Below, in pieces: positions 36,351-44,145 of a stretch of 64,000 nucleotides of DNA. The stretch covers positions 310,001 to 374,000 of the forward strand of contig CAWFRO010000005.1 in assembly GCA_963818225.1 (NCBI GenBank), written 5' to 3'. The notes below the pieces were generated by a model. The model saw nothing but the letters and a program-made list of their open reading frames with translations, made no database searches and was not told the DNA's origin. Source of the DNA: Palsa-504 sp963818225. GTDB lineage: Bacteria > Actinomycetota > Actinomycetes > Streptosporangiales > Streptosporangiaceae. Each line of letters starts with the position of its first letter. Within the stretch, counting starts at the first letter, position 1. The position numbers and the translations under genes are program-made.

Positions 36351-36594
36351 CTGGCACTGGGAACCCGTCACCGATGACCTACTCGACGGGCTGTCGCCTG
36401 CCGCCCTGGCCGCGGTCCGCCAAGTAGCCGAGGAACTGACCGTCCGCGAATCGATGATCTTCCTCGACGGGCGGGAGTTCACAGGCGAGCCGCCGGGGCT
36501 GCGCACCATCCAGCGAGGCCCGTTGATGCTCGTCTACCTGACCGACGTCCGCGGCGAACGCGTGGTCATCATCCAGGTGAACTGGATTGGCTAA
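36343..36594 (+). CDS. RelE/ParE-like toxin candidate
   Basis: From the GTG at 36343 this protein has 83 residues (DWHWEPVTDDLLDGLSPAAL, then EFTGEPPGLRTIQRGPLMLV and LTDVRGERVVIIQVNWIG). The alternation of helix and final beta strands fits the RelE/ParE fold, although the usual catalytic residues are not clear. It overlaps the DUF6247 gene by eight bases. A decayed copy of its 3' end is found at 21067-21175. Confidence 0.55.
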   Translation: MPDWHWEPVTDDLLDGLSPAALAAVRQVAEELTVRESMIFLDGREFTGEPPGLRTIQRGPLMLVYLTDVRGERVVIIQVNWIG

Positions 36595-36689
36595 CCCAGG
36601 CAGCCACAGAAGCTCCTCGTCAGCGCCCCTCGCCTCTGCGCGGCTGCATGGCACGGACTGAGCCCCTCCTCTGGCGTGGTCGGCATCGT

Positions 36690-37676
36690 TTACCGGCGGA
36701 ACCCTCTCTCAGGATCCCTCGGTGCCGGAGTCTGGAAGTCCTCGAACCATTCCTCAAGATCGCCAGGCTTCGCGATGCTGCGGTTGCCGAGGTAGGCGAC
36801 CTCGTAGTCCTTGTCCTGGTAGAGGACATCATGGAGCAAGTCGAAGTCGAAGTCGAAGTGCGACCTAGGCATCCCGCCTGTGAAAAGCTCCAGCTCAGGC
36901 ATTTCGTCAGCGACGATCCCGGCTGCGGCGTCGAGCACTAGATGCAAAGCGATCTCCTCGGCCATATTGTGCGGGTCTGGCTCCTGGCCATTCTCGATGT
37001 CGCGGGCAATATCCTCAAATGCCCGAGCGAACTTACGATAGAAGTCCCGGCTCTGCCACCAGGCGGCTTCGGGAATAGGCCACAGATCGTCGTGCGGCTT
37101 AAGCGGGATGGCAGACGGGATGGCTTCGGCCAGGTCGTGAACCATGTCGCAGTAGGTCTCGGCCATCGCGTGGATCAGGGATGCAGTCCGCGGCGGCATG
37201 TACACACTGCATTCGCACTCAAGGTCTGGGTCAAACTCATCGCAGACCACGCAGTCCTTGCAGGAATTGGCGCATTCACCGCAGGCCCGGCAGCCAGCAG
37301 GCGGGCAAGCGCTCAACGGGAACGAGCCGAAGGGGCTGATCGTCTTCACGAGATGATCCCTGTGGACGGTGCCGGATCGCTTGATCCGGTCCAGGATCTG
37401 ATGCATCGCAGCGTTAATACTCTCGGGTTCGCCGTCGAGCGAGGCACGAAGCCGAGGCGCGAACCCTTGAGCTTCGTCCCTGTCGTAGATGTACTGGTTC
37501 AGAGCCGCGCAGAGTTCATCGGCCCTACTGGGATCGCTGACTGTGGCGACGGCCTCCAGCGTAAGGAAGCCAGAGGAATACTCGCTGTTCTGGACCAGAG
37601 CGAAAATCCGGCTCTTGCTCGGATTGTGTTGCGCGACGAACGCCCGGATTTCCACAAGGTCGCCAGAGGATTCCAT
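36690..37676 (-). CDS. Hypothetical protein with a dense cysteine cluster
   Basis: From the ATG at 37676 (AAGGAG about eight bases upstream) the protein has 328 residues. A central cluster of ten Cys in about 35 residues (CPPAGCRACGECANSCKDCV, then CDEFDPDLECEC) could bind zinc or iron-sulfur centres. The N-terminal part is an alpha/beta domain (EIRAFVAQHNPSKSRIFALV). The C-terminal part is acidic and helical, with many Trp/Phe/Asp (SHFDFDFDLLHDVL). The upstream frame adds ten residues that lack a ribosome site. No family is recognised. Confidence 0.6.
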   Translation of the reverse strand: MESSGDLVEIRAFVAQHNPSKSRIFALVQNSEYSSGFLTLEAVATVSDPSRADELCAALNQYIYDRDEAQGFAPRLRASLDGEPESINAAMHQILDRIKRSGTVHRDHLVKTISPFGSFPLSACPPAGCRACGECANSCKDCVVCDEFDPDLECECSVYMPPRTASLIHAMAETYCDMVHDLAEAIPSAIPLKPHDDLWPIPEAAWWQSRDFYRKFARAFEDIARDIENGQEPDPHNMAEEIALHLVLDAAAGIVADEMPELELFTGGMPRSHFDFDFDLLHDVLYQDKDYEVAYLGNRSIAKPGDLEEWFEDFQTPAPRDPERGFRR

Positions 37677-38174
37677 GAAATTGTCTCCTTGGGCAGAGTG
37701 GTACACAGCCGACCCCGAACAAGTGTCGACTGCTGCAGCTCAGTCTGAAAATGTATGATTCAGTGTTGGGGTTCGCTGGTGATCCGGGTGCTTCCACGGA
37801 TCCCTTGGCACGAAGTAGTTTGCCTCAAACAGTCGGTTAACGCAAGTCACGCCCGCGGTGCTCCCATCCTCCGCTGTTCTATCCCGTCGCCGACGGGCGT
37901 GAGACGGAGGTATTCGGTCGGCTCGCCGGACACGCAAAGATCCGCGCCGCATGGCTGGCCGCCACCGCAGGCCAGCAGTTCTCCTGGTCACAATCCGGCA
38001 CTAAGCGAGATGGACGTGCGGTGAGCATGTCTGGTCGGCGTAGCGGCGCGGAACACTATCCGCGTCGCGTCGTAAAGGATGGGCACGCTTGGAAGTTTCC
38101 CGGATGTTCCTCGAACCATATCGTCGGTTTTCGTCAAGCGAGATTTTTGAACTTTTATTCGAATTCTGTTACGT
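37677..38174. other. Gene-poor stretch with a decayed coding trace
   Basis: From about 37877 a plus-strand frame reads FYPVADGRETEVFGRLAGHA, then KIRAAWLAATAGQQFSWSQS, for about 60 residues. It has no start and no known family. The rest holds no supported feature. It lies just left of the degenerate tRNA-like copy. Confidence 0.35.
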
Positions 38175-38238
38175 TGGGCGGGTGGGGATCGAACTCACGA
38201 CCGGCGGATCATAAGTCCGCCCAGGGCCATCCCCGCCC
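38175..38238 (-). tRNA. Degenerate tRNA-like sequence, D arm shortened, UAU-type anticodon loop
   Basis: On the minus strand this 64-base segment can form a six-base acceptor stem (GGGCGG/CCGCCC), an anticodon arm GCGGA-CTTATGA-TCCGC, and a T arm GTGAG/CCCAC with one mismatch, ending in A. The D region is only about 12 bases, so a normal cloverleaf is not possible. The T arm and anticodon 3' side are close to the tRNA-Met at 41258, but the loop reads TAT in the anticodon position. It is probably a pseudo-tRNA from an element. Confidence 0.4.
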
Positions 38239-38370
38239 GCCGCCGTCCGTACCCGCTGGTCCCCTCTGGGCTGGTCAGTCCGAGTTCAGCGTCCCTACCC
38301 GTACCCGGCAGTACCCCGCCGGTGCCCGGACGAACGTTCTAGAAGCGTTCTACTCCGGGCGGTAGCCGCG

Positions 38371-38671
38371 ATGGCCGTGACCTGGAGCGAGAGCCCACAG
38401 CGGGGTACCTGGGTAGCCGAGCTGAACGGCACCGCTACTGTCCACACCGGCCCGACTACCGCGCAGCTGGCGCAGGGCTGCTACAACGACAACTGGTATC
38501 CGCTGTTCAAGAGTCAGGCGGATTGCGTACAGCACTACGGCGGCGCGCTCAACGACGCCGGGACCGCCCGGAAAAGCGATCGGCGTCGGACTTGTCATCG
38601 CGTTCTGGGCGGTGGTGGATGTCATCCTCGGCATCACCTACGGCATCTACCGACTGGCCCGGCGGTCATGA
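38371..38671 (+). pseudogene. Small membrane protein, frameshifted
   Basis: The first part (MAVTWSESPQRGTWVAELNG, then CYNDNWYPLFKSQADCVQHY) is in one frame. After a shift near 38560-38575 the sequence continues as GKAIGVGLVIAFWAVVDVIL, then GITYGIYRLARRS, a single membrane helix with a basic tail. The stop at 38669-38671 overlaps the start of the following lipoprotein gene by ATGA, so the two formed an operon. The family is not recognised. Confidence 0.5.
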
Positions 38672-39148
38672 AAAGGCTACTGCTCGCGGTCGCGGCGGTC
38701 GGCGTCCTCGCCGGGTGCGGGACCGCCGCTGCCGCACCACATCCGCAGCCCACCATTGCCAAGACCGTAACAGCGGCGGCTCCGACCGTCACCCACACCG
38801 CCATTACCCATGTCACCCAGACCGCCACCCGTGCCACCGCCCGCGCTGACCGCGGCCAAGTACTCGGGCTCGGGCGACTGGAACAGCCCGCCGTTCACCG
38901 TCAGCGGCAACCCGCTGACCGTGACCTACAGCTACTCAGGCAACATCCTGCCCGGCGAGACATCAAGTGACAACGTCGCCGCCGACGTCGAGAACAGCAG
39001 CGACGGCCAGTCCATCGCCAACCTCGAAGGGGTATCAGGCGGCGCCACCACGACTCTCTACCCGGACACCAGCAACGGCGGGGACACCTACCACCTGGCC
39101 GTGACGGCTACCGGCTCGTGGTCGTTCACCATCACTGAGGGAGGCTGA
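38668..39148 (+). pseudogene. Small lipoprotein, one frameshift
   Basis: The N-terminus MKRLLLAVAAVGVLAGCG is a lipoprotein signal with Cys17. A Thr/Ala/Val-rich spacer follows, and after a one-base shift at about 38815-38840 a beta-rich domain (AKYSGSGDWNSPPFTVSGNP, then LTVTYSYSGNILPGE) runs to the TGA at 39146-39148. Such a domain occurs in exported actinobacterial proteins of unknown role. Repairing the shift gives about 159 residues. Confidence 0.6.
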
Positions 39149-39156
39149 AAGCTAGC

Positions 39157-39549
39157 TTAGGTAGGATCACCAGACCGCCCGTGATGATGACGTGCTTGCG
39201 GGGTCCGTCGCGTCCGGGGACCGAGACACTGTGCCGCCACCGGAAAGGGCGGCCAGCACTGTCGGGGCGAGCAGCGGGCGGCGGCAGCGATGGCGCAGGC
39301 GCTGCGGTGCGGGTCGGCGGCCAGCTGCTCAGCTGCACGCTGAGACGCGCCCTGGTTTCGTGACGGGCGGTCAGTGCGCCAGATGCGCTCACCGCTTGGC
39401 ACGGGCTCGATGACGCCAGCCTGTTCCAGGGCACGGCGGTGACGCAGGACCGTCCTGGGCTCACACCGCGCTGCTTGCGCTATCAGCGTGTCGCTTCGCC
39501 GCGGATCTCGGTACAGCTCGACCGCCGCGCGCAGGCCAGGTGAGGGCAT
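39157..39549 (-). CDS. HTH protein, possibly a small regulator
   Basis: This 130-residue frame has a helix-turn-helix-like segment at about 15-60 (PRRSDTLIAQAARCEPRTVL, then RHRRALEQAGVIEPVPSG). A second, poorer version lies at about 80-100. The C-terminal third is Arg/His-rich and may be a frameshifted tail. It is convergent with the lipoprotein gene, and the family is not assigned. Confidence 0.4.
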   Translation of the reverse strand: MPSPGLRAAVELYRDPRRSDTLIAQAARCEPRTVLRHRRALEQAGVIEPVPSGERIWRTDRPSRNQGASQRAAEQLAADPHRSACAIAAAARCSPRQCWPPFPVAAQCLGPRTRRTPQARHHHGRSGDPT

Positions 39550-40111
39550 GCCAGCGGATGCAATGAGCAGCCGCGATGCGTCCGTAACCGGGCCGTCCTG
39601 CCCCCCGACGACCTATTCCACGCCGGGCAGCGCGCCGAGGGCAAGATCACCTGGACGTTGTTGGTGATCCGGGGAGCGCCGGGCTGCCTTTCCAGCTGAA
39701 TCCAGCCCGGTACGGCTCCCGCCGCAGCCAGGACTGCTGTGATAATCGCGATGACCAGCTCTGAGCTGGCATGCCGGTGCGGCTTACGACCTGAACAGGC
39801 ATGCAGTGGAATGCATTTAGGCACCGCCGTTGTACGGCTTTGCGGATCGGTACCGGCGTGGCCATGGCCAAAGCGCCATCAGAGGATGTTTCCGCAGGTA
39901 ACGCGCATCTTGCTCGATATATCACGCGCGAATCACCATGATGAGCGTTGCATCTTGGCGGTATTCCGGTTGCCGCATCCGGGTATCCGGGGCTGCTGGC
40001 TTTGCGCCAACGCCCGGCTGGCGGCCTGTTCCGTGAGAGAAGCCGCTTCAGCGGATACCTGATCCGCCGTCACATCGCTGACCTGTACAGCTGAGGCGCG
40101 CTAGAACGAGA
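39550..40111. other. Intergenic with a possible small membrane ORF
   Basis: A minus-strand frame (about 39580-39770) contains ELVIAIITAVLAAAGAVPGW, a plausible single membrane helix followed by RITNNVQVILPSAR. It runs on in another frame over the HTH gene, so its end is unclear. Nothing else is supported. Confidence 0.3.
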
Positions 40112-40372
40112 CTAGAATAGCCGGTCGCTGCCCGTGCAGCTCAGCGCTTCTGGTGCTCGCCAGCGCTCGGGCGGCAGCGCTGGCCTGATCGGGCGCTCCA
40201 GCAAGTGGCAGGCGGCGGCGAGGTGCACAGCGGCCAGCTCGATTTTGTCGCTCTCCGTTTCAAAGCCTGCCTCAGGCAGATACGACGCCCAGTGGTTGAC
40301 ATGCCTGGCCAGCCAGTCCAGGGAATCAACCGCATACACCCGCTCGCGGACGGTCAGCCGGTTGTCAGTCAC
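40112..40372 (-). CDS. Hypothetical small protein
   Basis: The protein has 86 residues (YAVDSLDWLARHVNHWASYL, then ESDKIELAAVHLAAACHLLE), apparently helical and cytosolic. It starts at a GTG that overlaps the stop of the coiled-coil ORF upstream by eight bases, so the two are probably coupled. The family is not recognised. The gene lies just left of the recombinase remnant. Confidence 0.5.
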   Translation of the reverse strand: MTDNRLTVRERVYAVDSLDWLARHVNHWASYLPEAGFETESDKIELAAVHLAAACHLLERPIRPALPPERWRAPEALSCTGSDRLF

Positions 40373-40523
40373 CGCGCGTCCTCCTGGTGACCAGCTCCAC
40401 CAGGCCCTGCATGGTGTTCATCGCGTGCTGGGTAGCCGTCAGCGCGGCGGACATCGCCTCGATCTGCTCCTGCTGGCGGCGGATCGTCTCGCGGACCTCG
40501 ATCACCTCGCTGCTCAGCTTCAT
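40365..40523 (-). CDS. Small coiled-coil protein
   Basis: A 52-residue ORF in a third frame starts at the ATG at 40523 (MKLSSEVIEVRETIRRQQEQ, then IEAMSAALTATQHAMN) and ends LVTRRTRGD. It forms one heptad-like helix. It overlaps the start of the next gene by eight bases. The close overlap makes it a believable gene despite its size. The function is unknown. Confidence 0.45.
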   Translation of the reverse strand: MKLSSEVIEVRETIRRQQEQIEAMSAALTATQHAMNTMQGLVELVTRRTRGD

Positions 40524-40574
40524 GATCAGTGCGGCGTCGGGTCGAGGCTAGCCACCAGCGCACCGGGCGCACTC

Positions 40575-41165
40575 GAAGTTGACCGGCTGTCGCCGCGCCG
40601 AGCTGTGCGGGTTCCGCTGGGCTGGCGCTGGCCTGGAGGTGCCCTACCGCGACCCCGAGACCGGCGAGCAGCGGACGGGCGCGGTGCTCACCGTGAGCGC
40701 GGCCGATCCTCCAGCTCGGCAGCAAGCTGCACGAGTAACCGAGCGCCAAGAGCCGGGCCGGTGACCGGCTGGTGTTCCTCGACCACGACACAGTAGAGCT
40801 GCTGCGAGCCCACCACGAGACTCAGATGCTGGAGCGCCAGTTCGCGAGCGAGGCGTGGCAGGACAACGACCTGGTGTTCTGCCAGCCCGATGGGCGGCCC
40901 TTGGCTCCCCGACCACGTGTCCAAGAAGTTCAAGCGGCTGGCGCCCCAGGCGGGTGTGCCCGTCATCAAGTTGCACGAGGGCGGGCGGCACACCGGTAAC
41001 TCGCTGATGTACGACGCCGAAGTCCGGCAGGACATCGTGATGCGCCAGGTCGGCCACGCCAGCAAGGAGATCAGCCAGCGCTACAACCATCCGATGATCG
41101 AGGCCCACCTGGTCGCAGCAGGGCAGGTGTCCGCCCTGGTCCGCAAGGCGGGTGGTCGCACGTGA
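40575..41165 (+). pseudogene. Tyrosine recombinase C-terminal half, frameshifted
   Basis: In three frames the catalytic core can be followed: LTGCRRAELCGFRW (first Arg), then DNDLVFCQPDGRP, then VPVIKLHEGGRHTGNSLMYD (His and second Arg). VGHAS (third His) and ISQRYNH (Tyr) follow, ending at a TGA at 41163-41165. Shifts are needed near 40740-40770 and 40895-40905. The frame reads towards the tRNA-Met 3' end about 90 bases away, as expected for the integrase of an element inserted there. The N-terminal DNA-binding part is absent. Confidence 0.75.
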
Positions 41166-41257
41166 GGCGGGCGGGTATTCTAGTTCTGTTCCATTCAGCC
41201 GTCCGGCCGACGCCTGCTAGCGGCGGTATTCCGAACGTATCAGCAGGTCATAGGCGG

Positions 41258-41331
41258 TGGGGCGGGTGGGGCTCGAACCCACGACCGGCGGATTATGAGT
41301 CCGCTGCTCTGACCGGCTGAGCTACCGCCCC
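41258..41331 (-). tRNA. tRNA-Met (CAT), elongator type
   Basis: The 74-base sequence folds as acceptor GGGGCGG/CCGCCCC, D arm GCTC/GAGC, and anticodon arm GCGGA-CTCATAA-TCCGC with CAT. The T arm is GTGGG/CCCAC with loop TTCGAGC, and the discriminator is A. CC follows at 41256-41257, without a final A. A G1-C72 pair argues against the initiator tRNA. A lysidine-modified Ile tRNA with CAT is possible but less likely. Its 3' half is repeated four times to the left. Confidence 0.9.
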
Positions 41332-41530
41332 GGCACCGGTGCACATTACACCAGATGACCCCGGCCCGCTCCGCCAGGCCGGGGCGAACTGCGCTGACCC
41401 GCCGACGGCCCGGGGCCCGGCATCGACCGGAGGGGTGCCGGGGGTAGCGGTGCTCCGCGGGGCGAGGATGCCGGACGGCCCGTGAGGGTCTATGCTGCCG
41501 CCAGCGGCGAGATGGTTACGGGAGAACCCT

Positions 41531-43474
41531 ATGACGGTGCAGGACCAGGAGACGTTCGGCTTTCAGGCGGAGGTGGTCCAGCTCCTGGACCTGATGATCA
41601 ATTCGCTGTACAGCAACAAGGAGATCTTCCTGCGCGAGCTGATCTCGAACGCGTCTGATGCCATCGACCGGCTGCGGCTGGAGCTGCTGTCCAAGGGCGA
41701 GGACCCGGAGGACGAGGGGCCACTGCAGATCCGCGTCTGGATCGACATGGACGCGGCAACGATCACGATCGCCGATAACGGGATCGGGATGAGCAGGGCC
41801 GAGGTGATCGAGCACATCGGCACCATCGCCAAGTCGGGAACACGGGAGTTCTTCCAGGCCCTGACGGGCGATCAGCGGAAGGACGCGACCCTCATCGGGC
41901 AGTTCGGGGTGGGCTTCTACTCCGCCTTCATCGTGGCGGACCGGGTGGAGCTGACCACGCGGCGGGCCGGGCTGGCCGCGGGCGAAGCGGTCCGTTGGAC
42001 CTCCGACGGCCGCGGCCAGTACACGCTGGAAGCGGCCGAGCAGCCTGGCCGTGGCACCACTATTGCGCTGCACCTGCGTGACGATGACCGTGACCTGCTG
42101 AGCGGCTACCGGCTGCGATCCATCATCGCCAAGTATTCCGACCACATCAGCTTGCCGATCCTCATGCCGACGGAGGGCGGAAGCGAGGAGCGGGCCGAGA
42201 CGGGTGGGGAGGGCACGGGCGGCGCGCAGGCCGAGACGGGCGAGGCGGGCTGGGATACCGTCAACCAGGCCTCGGCGCTGTGGGCGCGGCCCAAGAACGA
42301 GATCGGCGACCAGGACTACATCGAGTTCTACCGGCATATCGCCAGCGACTACACCGACCCGCTCAGCTGGGTGCACAGCAAGATCGAGGGGACCTACGAG
42401 TTCACGCTGCTGCTGTTCATCCCGGCCCACGCCCCGTACGACCTGTGGCTGGTGGATTCCTCGCGCGGCGTCCGGCTGCACGTCCGGCGGATCTTCATTC
42501 TGGAGGATTCCGGTGAGCTGATGCCGCGCTACCTGCGGTTCGTCCGCGGTGTGATCGACTCCGCCGACCTGCCGCTCAACGTGTCTCGGGAACTGCTGCA
42601 AGGCAGCCGCGTAGTAGAGCGGATCCGGTCCAACGCGGTCAAGAAGGTACTGCAGCTGCTGACGGACATGGCCGAGAAGGAGCCGGACAAGTACGCCGCC
42701 TTCTGGCCGGAGTTCGGCGCTGTCCTGAAGGAGGGCATAGTCGAGGACTTCGGCAACCGGGACGAGATCGCCCGGCTGCTCCGGTTCGCCGCGACCAGCT
42801 CGACGGGCGACCAGGCGGACGTGTCGCTCAGCGACTACACGGCGCGGATGAAGGACGGCCAGGAGAAGATCTACTTCCTGCTGGCGCCCACCCTGGCCGC
42901 AGCGCGCAGCAGCCCGCACCTGGAGGCGTTCCGGGCTAAGGGAGTCGAGGTGCTGCTGCTCGCGGACGTGGTGGATAACTGGCTGGTCACCAGCCTGCGC
43001 GAGTTCGAGGGCAAGCAGCTGCAGTCGGTCACGCAGGGCATGGCCGACCTGGGCGGCCTGGCTGACGAGGCGGAGAAGGCGGCCCAGGATCAGGCCAGCA
43101 CCGAGTTCGCCGGCCTGCTGGCCAGGCTGAAGGAACTGCTGGAGGGGCAGGCCTTCGACGTGCGCGTGACCAGCCGGCTGACCACCTCCCCGGCCTGCCT
43201 GGTGGCCAACGAGCCGACCACCGACATCAACCTGGTCCAGCGGCTGCAGGGCTCGGGACTGCCAAGTCAGCCCGTGCTCGAGATCAACCCCACGCACCCC
43301 CTGGTGCAGCGGCTCAATCGCGCCCAAGACGACCCGCGCCTGGCGGACTGGGCGTCGGTGCTGTTCAACCAGGCGGTGCTCACCCTCGGCGCCCGGATCG
43401 ATGACCCCGCCGCCTTCGTCACCCGGCTGAACGACCTACTCACCGCCCTGACCGACGACCAGCCGGCGGACTAA
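41531..43474 (+). CDS. htpG: Chaperone protein HtpG (Hsp90 family)
   Basis: From the ATG at 41531 this protein has 647 residues. The GHKL ATP site is clear (FLRELISNASDAIDRLR with the Glu and Asn, DNGIGM, GQFGVGFYSAF). The middle domain has DLPLNVSRELLQGSRVVERI with its conserved Arg, and the C-terminal dimer domain has EINPTHPLVQRL. It is an ATP-dependent cytosolic chaperone. It lies just right of the tRNA-Met gene and ends before a hairpin with a G+C stem. Confidence 0.95.
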   Translation: MTVQDQETFGFQAEVVQLLDLMINSLYSNKEIFLRELISNASDAIDRLRLELLSKGEDPEDEGPLQIRVWIDMDAATITIADNGIGMSRAEVIEHIGTIAKSGTREFFQALTGDQRKDATLIGQFGVGFYSAFIVADRVELTTRRAGLAAGEAVRWTSDGRGQYTLEAAEQPGRGTTIALHLRDDDRDLLSGYRLRSIIAKYSDHISLPILMPTEGGSEERAETGGEGTGGAQAETGEAGWDTVNQASALWARPKNEIGDQDYIEFYRHIASDYTDPLSWVHSKIEGTYEFTLLLFIPAHAPYDLWLVDSSRGVRLHVRRIFILEDSGELMPRYLRFVRGVIDSADLPLNVSRELLQGSRVVERIRSNAVKKVLQLLTDMAEKEPDKYAAFWPEFGAVLKEGIVEDFGNRDEIARLLRFAATSSTGDQADVSLSDYTARMKDGQEKIYFLLAPTLAAARSSPHLEAFRAKGVEVLLLADVVDNWLVTSLREFEGKQLQSVTQGMADLGGLADEAEKAAQDQASTEFAGLLARLKELLEGQAFDVRVTSRLTTSPACLVANEPTTDINLVQRLQGSGLPSQPVLEINPTHPLVQRLNRAQDDPRLADWASVLFNQAVLTLGARIDDPAAFVTRLNDLLTALTDDQPAD

Positions 43475-43491
43475 AGCCAAGGGTTCATTAG

Positions 43492-43506
43492 CCCGGCTGC
43501 GCCGGG
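43492..43506 (+). terminator. Hairpin after htpG
   Basis: CCCGGC and GCCGGG pair around a three-base loop, followed by GTTTGG, about 17 bases after the htpG stop. It could end htpG and, on the other strand, the conservon transcript, which stops at 43543. Confidence 0.45.
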
Positions 43507-43542
43507 GTTTGGCCGCCGCGGACGACGGCCAGCACGCGCCTC

Positions 43543-44145
43543 TCAGTACCGTCCGGCGGTCTGCATGGACATCGCGTGCTCGACCAGGGTGACCAAGGTC
43601 GCCTTGGTCGACTCCCGGTTCCGCGCGTCGCACGGGATCACCGGCACGTCCGGCGAGATGGCCAGCGCCTCGGTGACGTCCTTGGACCGGTGCGGAAACT
43701 GCCCGTGGAAGCCGTTGATCCCGATCACGAAGGGGAGCCCGGACGCCTCGAAGTAGTCCACCGCGGGGAAGGAGTCGGCCAGGCGGCGGGTATCGACCAG
43801 CACGACCGCGCCGATAGCGCCCTGGATCAGGTCATCCCACATGAACCAGAACCGGTGCTGGCCCGGCGTGCCGAACATGTACAGCACGAGGTCCTTGTCC
43901 AGCGTGATGCGGCCGAAGTCCATCGCCACCGTGGTCGTCGATTTCTCCGGCACGTGCGCCAGGTCATCTACGTCGGTGCTGGCTACGGTCATCACGGCCT
44001 CCGTGGTCAGCGGCGTGATTTCCGACACCGAACCCACGAAAGTCGTCTTACCTACGCCGAACCCGCCAGCCACCACGATCTTGACCGACGTCATGGCGGG
44101 AGCGTCGGACGTGGGCGGAGCGACGCTAGATCTTACGGAGTCCAC
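43543..44145 (-). CDS. cvnD: Conservon GTPase (CvnD-type)
   Basis: This small Ras-like GTPase has a P-loop GGFGVGKTTFVG and a switch Thr region (TTEAVMTVASTDVDD). DFGRI and FGTPGQHRFWFMW are the switch II, and GINGFHG stands in place of NKxD. The GTG at 44145 (AAAGGG site) overlaps the DUF742 gene by 20 bases, as is common in conservons; the ATG at 44094 is the alternative. It is expected to bind the membrane-kinase partner together with the roadblock and DUF742 proteins. Confidence 0.85.
   Translation of the reverse strand: MDSVRSSVAPPTSDAPAMTSVKIVVAGGFGVGKTTFVGSVSEITPLTTEAVMTVASTDVDDLAHVPEKSTTTVAMDFGRITLDKDLVLYMFGTPGQHRFWFMWDDLIQGAIGAVVLVDTRRLADSFPAVDYFEASGLPFVIGINGFHGQFPHRSKDVTEALAISPDVPVIPCDARNRESTKATLVTLVEHAMSMQTAGRY

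Noticed and set aside
39483..39824. Small membrane protein overlapping the HTH gene
   Set aside because: A hydrophobic helix is present, but the frame runs over the HTH gene in another register and has no clear end; kept only as a note in the gap entry.
21222..41331. tRNA-half repeats as integron attC or CRISPR repeats
   Set aside because: They are 44-base tRNA 3' halves far apart, in one direction, next to a tyrosine recombinase remnant. There is no integron integrase pattern, no spacer periodicity and no cas gene.
41516..43327. Long minus-strand open frame (603 codons) opposite htpG
   Set aside because: It is a mirror of a strongly conserved htpG gene; high GC at third positions keeps the opposite frame open. 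No family motif and no ribosome site.
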